A stretch of DNA of 64,000 bases, from assembly GCA_018907035.1 (NCBI GenBank), contig JACCIC010000036.1:3310501-3374500 (forward strand), given 5' to 3'. Positions 31,122-42,100 of this stretch are shown in pieces. Source of the stretch: Sycobia sp. Sy_11. Lineage: Eukaryota > Arthropoda > Insecta > Hymenoptera > Epichrysomallidae. The position numbers and the translations under genes were made by a program. The notes beneath the pieces were generated by a model. That model searched no databases and was not told the DNA's origin. It was given only the letters and a program-made list of their open reading frames with translations. How positions within the stretch are numbered: position 1 is the first letter of the stretch; each line of letters begins with the position of its first letter.

Positions 31122-31358
31122 GATGAAGATAATTTTGAAAATAACCATAATTTCCACTTTCCAAAAACTAGAAATGTTTGTATATGTAAATCGGGAGATG
31201 CAGATATTTTATTATTTATGTGTGCTACTGTTGTTAGAGATGATAATTATGAAAAACGCGTATTCCAAAAAGCTGAAAAGATCGTGGCTTTGAGAGATAT
31301 TAAATATAAAATTTATTCGATGCGTGACGTCTGTAAATTTGAATTCTTTATCAGGTGA
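31122..31358 (+). other. coding-like relic, unrecognised
   Basis: An open stretch of 78 codons preceded by TTTTTAG and ending at a CAG/GTGATT junction that resembles a donor. It reads NFHFPKTRNVCICKSGDAD, then LLFMCATVVRDDN and EKAEKIVALRDI-like segments. It has no ATG near its start, so it could be an internal exon or a transposon relic. No family recognised. Confidence 0.3.
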
Positions 31359-31771
31359 TTTTATTTTTAAATAGAATAACTTTAATTATATTCGTTATAA
31401 AGATTGCTTTATTATGCCTTTGAACTCTGCGTTGCATACACGGGAAAAAATTCAATTTTAACATACGTCAAAAACTAAAAAGACTGAAATGGATAAATAA
31501 ATATCCAAGTAGGTTAACCATTTCCAATGAATTTTATCAAATGAAGCTAAAAATTTGACAGAAAAAACTGAGAGAATAAAAATAAAAAAATGCAAAGTTC
31601 AAAAGAAATGAAACTTTAAAGAAAACTATCAAAGAATATCAACAAAATATTACTGACATAAAATATTTAACATCGAAATTAAGTTCTTTAGATATTCCAG
31701 CAAATTCTAATTAAAGAAATATTCAAAGCTACTAAAATAAATAATTCTCGAGGTTATTGATATTAGAATTC

Positions 31772-31776
<5 letters not shown>

Positions 31777-31807
<31 letters not shown>
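31777..31807 (+). repeat. poly-A run
   Basis: Thirty-one consecutive A residues, possibly the tail of a retroposed sequence lying to the left (31,600-31,776). Confidence 0.85.
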
Positions 31808-31808
<1 letters not shown>

Positions 31809-31904
31809 AATAATATAACTCTTCTTTCTTATACAAAACCTGTTAAAATTTATATGGCTTCAATCAGCGAAAAATGCGGATTCGATAAATATTTGTTGCT
31901 AAAA

Positions 31905-32340
31905 GATGACTCAAACCCCCTTCGAAATCTTCACCGCGCAACATGCTGTACAGTTACACTAGGCGTTATAAACCGCTGCATTTGACATCCCTACATGGGA
32001 AGGTAGGTTTAATTGGTAGACAGCAGCCTCGTCACCACTGAATCCGACACTACCTAGTTTCTGCTAAGTGTCTAGGAAGATTCCCTCTCCCATGTCAAAA
32101 AAAGGCAAAAAGCAAAGAGAGAGCGGTTTCCGCCTGCCTGTCGAGCGCTGTAGGAGTAAGCCCTCAATAAAGGCTTGGTCCATAAGGAAAAAGAGCACTT
32201 TTCTTACCTTTGCTTATATCACCTATCTCTACGATGCCTCTGGACCTCTGGATTTTCTAGTCCGGAGTATTCCTCGCTTCGGCCACCGACAAATCTGACT
32301 GGTACCTCTAGACCTTCTGACCAGTGTATAGATTGTTTAC
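31905..32340. other. GC-richer insert, probable transposon fragment
   Basis: Base composition differs from both sides. The plus-strand open frame at 32,068-32,298 is Lys/Arg/Ser-rich at first. Sequence with many short direct motifs (CTCTGGACCTCTGGA, CTGACTGGTACCTCTAGACC) is followed directly by an (AT)n run, as at many retroposon 3' ends. Class not determined. Confidence 0.35.
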
Positions 32341-32344
32341 ATTT

Positions 32345-32346
<2 letters not shown>

Positions 32347-32402
<56 letters not shown>
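32347..32402. repeat. (AT)n microsatellite
   Basis: About 55 bases of perfect AT dinucleotide. Confidence 0.95.
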
Positions 32403-32409
<7 letters not shown>

Positions 32410-33902
32410 TGTAAATGAGATAAATAAAATAATTTTATATAAATGAAATATAAAATTTTATTTTCTACCATTGTAAACAGTGAAACAACTTCAAATCGAC
32501 AAGTAATACTTGTGCTGTAATAGGGGTACATATACGACCATGACTCCAACCAACATATTATTATAGAAATAATTAAGGATGTGCAGGCGAACAATATAAA
32601 TGATATTAATTTATAATCTCAGTAAAAAAAATTAAGAAAACATTTAATTTTTTTCAAAATTCTAATATTATTTTTAAATTTTTGGTATTTTTAAAAAAAA
32701 AAAGTAAGGAAGAAGGAAATATAGTGCTTGTTATTTTCTTATCATTAATAATAAGAAATATTTATTTATCAAAATGTATTAAAGCTATAATTGCACATTC
32801 GTCTTCTTACACTGTGCAACATTTAATTGTTTTGAATCATAAAACTTGCAACTTACGGTACCATATCAGAAATAAGATAGGAACAATGAAGATCATTGAC
32901 TAAACAATTAAATGAACACATAAAGAATGTAGAGACAATAATTTAAAGATAGCAAAATGTTCATTAATAATTATGATTCAATTGAATGTATTGATAAAAT
33001 TATATTGCTGATAGAGTGAGTAAAATGTACATAGTAGTGGATAAAACCAATCGTAGATGAAATTAGTAAAAAATCAGTTATCGTTTTATAATATGTTAAA
33101 GATTTATCAGAAAGAATCAAAGTAATTAAAAAAAATAGTATTTAGGTTTTCTTTAAAAATAATATACATAAAGTAAGTTATTTATGAATTTTAAAAATAT
33201 CAAAGATGATGAAAAACAGTAATAATATACAAAATTAATTATAATGATTGTATGAATCTTGTAGAAACAGGTAGATATTTGAAAAAGAAAACTTATGAAA
33301 AACAATATAGTTTTCGAAATGCAAATATTACATCAGGATTAATAGATCATTATTCAAATCTTCCCGATCCTTTGAATTTTGGAAGTGTATTAAGAATAAG
33401 AAAGCCTTGAAAGAATTTATATTTTCAGATATGAAAATATAAATTCATATAAATTCTATGTTAGATAAATAAGATAATATTTATAATTCTTGAGTAATTT
33501 AAATGGATGTTATGGAGAGGATAGACCTATAAGTGGAGGGGGTAAATATATTTTCTTATAAATATAAAAAATTTATTTTCTTCAAAGTCTCTTGGTACGT
33601 TGTTTGCAAATTTAAAAAGTATTAGTGAAGGAGACACATCGATTGTCCTTCACTAACAAAATTAATTTTGGATTTTATATTCCACATATTATGGTGTTAA
33701 CTATAGAAATAAGGGCAACCTAACTACCAGCAAAATATATTATATTACATTAAGAGACTGATATAACCAATAAAAATATTTATTACTTTGCATATAACAG
33801 TCAACGTAAATAGAAATTTGAATTTTAAAAAAGTATTATATTTACAAATAACATACAAATTAATAATAAAATTTATTATCTTTTGCATTTCTTTATCAAA
33901 TT
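32410..33902. other. AT-rich intergenic with one short coding-like relic
   Basis: Mostly uninformative. Around 33,253-33,411 on the plus strand a 50-codon frame reads NLVETGRYLKKKTYEKQY and SNLPDPLNFGSVLRI before a stop; it looks like a decayed exon or transposon piece. The right end probably contains the 3' UTR of the DDX24-like gene. Confidence 0.4.
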
Positions 33903-36305
33903 TCAGTTTCTTTTTACACAATTTTTTTTTGCAATAGGGATACATAATCTTTTCTTTTTTAATTTTGGATAATCCTCAATGTATTTCTTCATCACGTCAA
34001 TTGCATTTTCAGAACTCTGATTCAAAGATGTTTCCAAAGAATTATCAGGATACTTTCCTGAAAAGTTATTTGGAAACAATGGCTTGTTCAAAAGATTTTC
34101 CAACAGACTTCGTTTAACTTTCAATAAACGTTTTAAATGAGCTTCTCTTTTAATTTCCGTAAATGATCTTCAAATATATAAAAATTCTTTTATTAATTAT
34201 ATAATTGTAAAATTTTAGAAAAGTTTAATAATATGCTTACGTTTCTTCATTGTCCAATACAAGATCCATATCTCTTGCTGCCTTTTCTAACCATGACTTA
34301 CGAGAATTATCTCTTTTGAAAGATAATTCAAGTTTATCAATTTCACGAGCAACATTTACTCGTTCCTTGACAGCAATAAGTAAGTGATCAATAACAGGAA
34401 AACTTGGTAAATCTTCAGCTGTCAAATCAAAATGTTATTTTTTAATTTAATAATTTCAACAAATTAGACTTTATACTTACTTCGATTCAAGGTTTTACAA
34501 AGCCTGCTGTATAAATGTTTTTCAGAAGGTTCCATCATTAACACAGTTATACCTTCTTTTTCAGCTCGAGCAGTTCTACCACATCGATGGATATAACTCT
34601 AAGAAAAAAATTAGAAGAAAATAAGGTTACTGAAAAAACACATTGATGTTATTAGTGTCCAAATTTTCACCTCAGATGTTCTAGGAACTTGATAGTGGAT
34701 TACATGCTGAATATGTGGTATATCCAAGCCCCTGGCAGCTACGTCTGTTGCAATTAAAACTCCATACTGAGAAGCTTGAAATCTTTAAAATAAAAGTCTT
34801 TTTCTCTACTAATTTTGTTTATTTTAACTTAAAAAAGTTTTATCCACATAAACTAATTGTAAAATAGTTATATTACCTTTCAAGATTTGTTAATCTTTGT
34901 TGTTGAGGCATACTAGCATGGAGTGGTAATGGCTTACATTTTAAAATACTAAATAAAGTTGATAATCTTTTAACACAACCAATACTATTACAAAATATTA
35001 ATGTACGTCCTGGATGTTTCTTTAAAAAGTAATACAGATAGTAATCTTTATGATCTATAGTACATGCTATTCGACTTTCTGTAAGATTTTCTGCAGTTCC
35101 TATGTCAATTATAAAAAATCAATATAATTTATTACGGATTACTATTACTATTATTTTAAAACAAATTTAAATTAATTTTTTTACCTTTGCTTTTTGTAAC
35201 ATCAATAATTTTTGGATTTTTAATTTTTAAGATTTCAATAACTTTTTTTAATTTTTGACTAGATGTAAGGCTTAAAGTTTTGCCTTTAGAATTTTTTAAT
35301 TTCTTTTTAAGCAAATAATTTGGAATATCATGCACCAATGTTAATGTAGCAGAAAATACAAAAGTCTGATATTTAGAGTCTTTAGTATTCAATTTATCTA
35401 AAATATTATAAAGTTCTGTAAAATGCCCTTTCTCTAACATTCTATCAGTTTCATCAATTACTAAATATCTAAATAAATAAAGGAATAAATATTAATTTAA
35501 TATATAAGTTTATTACTAAAATTAAAATTTAGTTAAACAGTTTTTTACTTTATAGAATCTATTTGATTTAAATGGTTATTGCCATCTGCAAGTAATTCCC
35601 ATAATCTCCCAGGTGTTGCAATAACAATTTCTGGACCTTTATTCAGAATTCTTTCTTGCTTCACTGCTGCCATTCCTCCAACAACAACAGCGATCTATAA
35701 AATATATTTTAAAAATCATCAATATTATTGATAATTTATATAAAAGAGTTATAAATGTTGTATAATTTAGTTACCTTTATGTCTGTAAATTTTGCTGCAT
35801 TTAATAAATGACTTTGTATTTGGAATGCTAACTCTCTTGTAGGAGTTAAAATAAGAGCATATAATGGCTTAGAAATAATATTAAAATTGTCAAATTTATT
35901 TTCATTAATGGCATTGGTTAAATCAATAGGAGTTGAACAATAATTGTTCGATTTTTCTAATGATGTAGATTTATCACTAATGTAGTTATTACTGTTCTTA
36001 TCATCTATGTAATCACAAACATCTGTACTAATTTCTTTAAATACACCACTAGAGCTTAAAATTCTTTTTTCTTTGTTTTTCATTAATTCTAAAATACCAT
36101 TTAATATAGGTATTCCAAAAGCAAGAGTTTTTCCACTACCTGTTTCTGCTGCACCTAAAATATCTCTGCGTCCTAAAATTGCAGGAGGTAAAACTAAAGC
36201 CTGTATTTCTGTTGGTGAATAAAATTTTTGTTCCAACAACGCCTTTATTATAATTTCTGGTGCTCCAAGAATATTCCATTTTTCACCTTCATCAGAATTA
36301 TCCAT
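33903..36305 (-). CDS. DEAD-box ATP-dependent RNA helicase, DDX24/Mak5 type
   Basis: Eight minus-strand exons (36305-35775, 35694-35549, 35468-35185, 35099-34877, 34782-34671, 34598-34481, 34418-34241, 34167-33903) join with GT-AG introns and unbroken phase into 618 residues. Motifs in order: Q motif (FYSPTEIQ), Walker [10 protein letters not shown] (52-60), Ia [16 protein letters not shown], Ib [26 protein letters not shown] (about 229), III VFSATL (about 263), [24 protein letters not shown] and [11 protein letters not shown]. The long insert between Walker A and Ia (about residues 75-150) and the [10 protein letters not shown] sequence after motif II are typical of DDX24 and yeast Mak5, nucleolar helicases of 60S ribosome assembly. 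Motif II is DETD instead of DEAD. The protein is shorter than human DDX24 because it lacks a long N-terminal extension. Confidence 0.93.
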
Positions 36306-36660
36306 TTTTTATAATTCACGATAAGTACAATAGTACTGTCCAATTTAGATATAAAAACTAACTTGAAAGGTGTATGTTAAAAATTGTGTCTGTCGACTTT
36401 AATTTATTTTCTCGTTTTGCCCATGCTTTTTTAAATCGCTATAATTATAATTTACAAACATTTAATATATTCATATTTATCATGTAGGTTATAAACTAGT
36501 GTTATTGATACTGTTGCAACTTGTAAGCGTGGTCGTACATTGGCATGGGCCGTATGCTCATAGCAGCAGATAGCAGCTGATAACAGTATGTGCAGTGCGT
36601 GTGCGACTAACGTGAGGTGAGATTGCATTTGCAAGCATGTGCATCTGCTACGTGCGTATG

Positions 36661-36763
36661 GAGAATAGAGAGAAGGACTGTAGGAGTGGAAACTCGGCTA
36701 AAATCGTGTCAAATTAAACAGCAGGACTTCAAGACAAAATTGACCACAAGGCGGCGACACCCT
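36661..36763 (+). repeat. dispersed repeat, copy 1
   Basis: Shares an AGAGAGAAGGA...GAGTGGAAACTC block, a TAAAATCG-GTCAAATT block and CAAGGCGGCGACACCCT with 38,068-38,160. Copies are about 100 bases long and moderately diverged. The element class is unknown. Confidence 0.75.
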
Positions 36764-37087
36764 GTGAGGTTGCTCGTTCAAATGCATATATTTGAAGAAA
36801 AGAGAGTGGACCCAATTAACACGTAGATAACTGTAAGGCTATTTATAGTTAACTTCTAACAGTCAAAGGACACTTAAACGATATCGTAAAAGACGCCTTA
36901 GCGCTATACGACAGACGTCTTATTTCCACCTTAAATGTACCTTAAAGTATATCATAATCACTTCTTATAGACATCTGAAAGTTTACTTTACGCTTAATCA
37001 ATAAGTTGCAAAAACAGCATTTACAGATAATTAATTGATTCCGCTTTGGTACATATAATTTGTTTCATAACCGTTCATGACATTTAC

Positions 37088-37170
37088 ATGGGAAGTATAG
37101 GAATAGTACATTGTGACACAAGGGAGCAAAATATGACTTTGCTCCCGTACGTCACATACTATTTTCCCAT
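37088..37170. repeat. palindromic hairpin element
   Basis: GGGAGCAAA (37,122-37,130) pairs with TTTGCTCCC (37,138-37,146) around a 7-base loop. Outer arms containing ATGGGAA...GTGAC and GTCAC...TTCCCAT extend the stem. Probably a foldback or MITE-like remnant; a looser version of the same design lies at about 37,885-38,005. Confidence 0.55.
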
Positions 37171-37490
37171 ACGAAGGCGCTTCTTTCTAAAAAAAATACA
37201 GAAAAAATTGAATGACAAACTTACAGAATCTGCCCCCATGTGTTAGTCATACTTAGATAGAGCGAGCAGGTATAATATCTAAAGGTCCAGATGATACGTG
37301 CTCCGAAATAAATTGCCCTATCATAAATTATAATTGGATGGATTTGAAAAAATAAAATATTATCGGGTTTCTCTTAAGGTTATTCCTGCAATTTACTTGA
37401 ATTTCATAAGAATAAATTAAATGATTTCCTCTTATTTGAAAATTGATAAAGCATGTTAAGAAGATATCTAGAATCGGGAGGTGGGGATTG

Positions 37491-37510
37491 GGGGGCGGAG
37501 CCCCCCCCCC
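37491..37510. repeat. G-run / C-run hairpin
   Basis: GGGGGGCGGAG followed immediately by ten C residues, in otherwise AT-rich DNA. It can form a very stable short stem. Confidence 0.7.
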
Positions 37511-38067
37511 TTTTCTAAAAATAAATAAGACTAATCCATTGAAGATTATAAGTTTGTTAATAATCGACTCTCAAATTAAAATTTAAAAAAATTTAAGAGC
37601 ATAATAAATAGAATTTAAAATTAAAACTAATTAAAAGAAGATATAGATAATTTTTAATACTTAAAAAACATTGTAAACATTTGTATAAGAAATGTCACAT
37701 AGAATATAAATCTTATTTTATTTAAAAATCTCGAATACTTAACTCAAAGTGTATAAAAATGTCAAGTTCGTGGTCAACTGGCGCATATACTCGTAAGTCT
37801 AAACATCGCAAATGCCAGATGCTAGGCAGGCACGAAAAACTGAGAATCCTACCGGATTACACGGTTTCGTTCATTCTCTTTTCCTCCCAAGGGAGAAAAA
37901 GTAAAATTCTACTTTCTGACTTTTCGTCCCTATGGAGTATTTTTCTCCCTCTAGACAGGTGTAGAAAATCATATTTTGCGTCCCGAGTGCGGGAAAATAC
38001 ATTCCAGCTATGTCATATCTACTTATTCTCAACTTACTGAAGGCCTTTCGGAAGAGACCAATTATGA

Positions 38068-38200
38068 AGGTAGAGAGAAGGAGTGGAAACTCCATTAAAA
38101 TCGCGTCAAATTTCATTGCAGGGCTTCACGCCAGAATTGGTTGCAAGGCGGCGACACCCTATTACGGAGTATGGAGGGTAGAGAGGAGGTGTGGAAACTC
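38068..38200 (+). repeat. dispersed repeat, copy 2, with partial internal duplication
   Basis: Matches 36,661-36,763. A second, partial unit starts at about 38,176 (GTAGAGAGGAGGTGTGGAAACTC), so the element is partly duplicated here. Confidence 0.7.
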
Positions 38201-38658
38201 AGCTCGGCTTACATGGGACAAGCTTATCAAATATTAGCCAAAGATGGTAGTCTTGGAAATCTCTCGATCGTTCTGCGTGCAACAAGGAGAGAAAGCAAAA
38301 GCCAAAGCAGAATTAGGGGCGTTACGAACAGAATCGAAACTAGATATAAAAATTAGTATTAAGTCTCCAGCGTTTATAATTTCTAGAATAAAGTTTTTAT
38401 TAATCGATTTCCATTCTAGTTATTATTATAATTAGTTTCACGTAAAATGTTTTAATATTGTTTAAATTCAAATTTAAAATAAGATTTTTTCTTTATAGCT
38501 GATAGTCTTATATGTTTATAGTTTAAGAAAGTAGAAGTATAAATATAAAATTAATTTATGATTTTGATTGTTGGAATTATTTAATCTGATACATATTAAA
38601 ATAATACGTAATTGTTTTTAAGAATCGCGAGCAAACCTTCGTTAAAGGCCACAAAATT

Positions 38659-39130
38659 GTATACAACTAAGGTATACGCTTGATCCGTATCATGACGGAT
38701 AAATTGAAGATTTTTCTGAAAATTGACTTTTATATGATTTACAACTAAGGTAATCAAATATTAGCCGGGGGAAAATCTTGAGATTTTACGAAAGAGGTTT
38801 GACTGGTTATACTTCCATAAAAGCAATGATCCATGCTGTGACGGAAAATTCAGAAATTTTCTTTATAATAGGTGTCCTACAGATTCACAAATGAGGTGAC
38901 TGTATTTTAGCATAAGAAATGTTTAGGCTGCGATCAACAAATGGGGCTTATCGCCCGAAATTTGACTCGCGATAAGAAGAGAGTCTATAAAGAGCGCTGT
39001 TTGAGCGCAGAAGGCATTATTAGTATCTCGTCTGTACTAAGGTGATTGTTATTTATCTGTCATTCTCTTATTATACATTAAAATTTCAATTTATTGAACA
39101 TAAATCTTTTGAAACTTTATTATTTCAAAC
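38659..39130 (+). other. candidate solo LTR or retroelement promoter
   Basis: Begins TGTATACAACT, has a TATA box in AGTCTATAAAGAGCGC at about 38,982, a short GCGCT...AGCGC hairpin just after it, and an initiator-like TTAGTATCTCGTC about 40 bases downstream. AT-rich polyadenylation-like sequence follows to about 39,130. No matching second LTR or target duplication was found, so the call is tentative. Confidence 0.3.
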
Positions 39131-42100
39131 GTCCCAGTAATTAGTATATTACAAGGGAAGCAGAGATTTAATTTCTCCTCCCTCCACGCTCACTGTATAC
39201 CCCCACTCTCTTTTCTTCAAATACAGGCTATTGACTGAGCAACCTTATAGGGTGTTTCGTGAACGAAATATTATATTTTTTAGTTCTTAGTATTTGGGTC
39301 TTATCTGTTTATGTTATAGCCATCGATATAGACTGGACCACCCGAGCGTCACAAAGGGAGCGCACTCGCGATGATCAAGCCCGCCGATTATGTGAGAAGG
39401 CAAGCGCGAACACTCGTCAAGTACGATCATACTTTATGCTTCACACACGTATAATATTTAATATAAATTCATTCGTATACTTCCAAGCTTTTGTTAGATC
39501 GGTTTTCAAGTCTCTGCATTTTATATAGTTATGTTCAAGAAATAATACATTGATAATATGTTAATTAATAGCACGAGAGCGCCCATAAGTAGTGCGAAAG
39601 CGTCAAATACCGAGCGGAAAAGCGCTCATTATATGAGTTGATATGTTCCTCCCTCCGAATCACGTACCCTAAACCCCACAAATTTCCCGTAATAAAATAA
39701 AAAATTAAAAAACTTGGTAAAAGAAAATTAAGAAGGAAGGAGTCGGAATGTTACATATTTTAGGGTAGTTTAAATCTAGTAATAGAGTATAATGAATTTT
39801 ACTCTTGGTTTAAAAAAGACAAAAATATTGTAAAATTATGTAAGAAGCACAATATAAACATTAAATTAGAAGTCTGAAACGTTTTTAAATATATTATATT
39901 TAATAATCGTTATTTATTATGGAGGATAGTTTACATCACTATTTTCGATATAAATTTAAATATATTTAACTTTTTTACAAATATTAATTATTTAAATACA
40001 CAATTGGTCGTCAGACTGAAATAAAATTTTACCAGTTGGCATGTATAAGATATCTGTAATTAATACATTCACGCACTATTTTCAAAAATTTGATTCTCTT
40101 TGAATACGTTTTTTTATCTAAATTAGTACGAAAAATAATGTTCATTATATTGTTGTACTTAGAATATGATATTTTCATTTTCCACGAGAGAGGACTTCTT
40201 CGGATGTAATGTGTTAACACGAACTTCTTTGGAGCATTTATCTTTGGTCCTTTTCTTATATATCTTTTTCAAAATCGCTCACACATGTCACACAATATTA
40301 TTTACTGGGAATCAAATAATTAATATTTCAATATATGAAAATTTTTTTCTTTTAGCCTAATTGGGCTATATATTTTACTATGATTATGAAGGAGACTTAA
40401 CATTTTGAAATAATAAAATAAATCGAATGCCATTTACTTTTATTTATGTAACGCCGTAATTATTCCTCTATATTTAAATGTATTCTTTTGTGTATATATA
40501 TTTTTATTATTTATTCAATATTTCGCTGAACAGGAATAAAATACAATTAAATAAATTTAAACATAAATGAGCTTATTCGATGCACTTTAAAAATAAAATA
40601 AATAATCATTTAAAATGAACAATGTTTATTATGTACTTTGGCACAGGTTGAACAAAGCTTGCGATGAGAATATTTATGCGTTCAGTTAACGTAAAAAATT
40701 GTAATCTTTACTACGACTAGTTAGTAATATTATTGTTTTTTATATATACACAAATGGTAAATAATTTATTATTTATATTACAATCTAACATTTTACACGA
40801 CTTAGCCTTTCCTAAGTAATTAGAAACAGGAATTTTTATTTTAGACAACTACAAATTTTTAAGATACTGCCAATACTTAATTCTGTTTTTAAGACACATT
40901 CTATAAATTAAAATGATTATTTATTAATTAATTTTTAAATCGACAATTTTTCTGCAAAAATTGAACATTGGATTTAAATTCCAGTACTGATTTCTTTTGA
41001 ATTGGAATAATGATACTTGCATTTTATTCATAAATACACTAATAATATTTGACGCAAAAAATACAATGGTTAACGACCCACTGCGGATCGATTTCTTTCA
41101 AACACTATATTTATATTACAATAATAAGATTTATTTACAAGGCATATATATAATTTTATATTTTTGCTTTGCAAACGGTTCTTCCTATCACAGCACAACT
41201 TTTCTTACAGTTCCATTATATTTACAGTACAGAATTTTTTGTTGAAATAAATTTTTGTAACCTGATAAGTTATTTTCTTATGGTAAAACATTTAATTTTT
41301 TTACAAGTAAGTGATAAAAAATAAATGAAAAATTAAGTTTTGAATTGAGTATTCGAAATATCTCAACAAATGAATTTTTTTAAAACCAATACATGTGATC
41401 ATTGAAAAAATTTTTGCAATATCAAATAGAAATATAAATTTGAATAATTTTATTACAATATTTTGATAATCTACCGAAATAAAGGCTAATAATAATATTA
41501 GTTAATAAAATTATATATAATTACGCATTTATTGATTGATATTTAAATCGTTTATTGATTAATATTTTTCTTAGTGGAATCGTTCAATGATTAATATTTA
41601 AATCGTTTATTTTGTATAAATCATTGGAAACTTGCTTAAAAGTTAGATAGATAAATAGTATACAAACAAATATATTTATAATAGTCTTAATAATTACCAA
41701 TTTTCTAATTTTTAATCTGTCACGTTTAACCTTTCAAACTATAAGATTTTTTCAATAACCTATTTTATAGAATTGTTTTCAATTCTTATAGAATTGTGAT
41801 TAGATGAAAGTTTTTTCATTAGCATTAAATGTCTATTTATTTTGTATAATATATCCAGTTTGATTATTGCATAAGTGCAAAGAAAATTAATGAGGTCCAA
41901 GAATTCAATATTATCTATGAATGAAAATTTTATTTATAATCGGTGTATATGAATATCTTTTATACAATGCATTGTTTCGATTTGTACTTGAAATATTAAA
42001 AAATAGATTTTTACGTAATTGAGATGTTCAATAAAAATCTTTTAATACAATCTTTACTGTAGGGATGGTCCGTTGATTAAATGTTTTCTAAAGAAAATAT

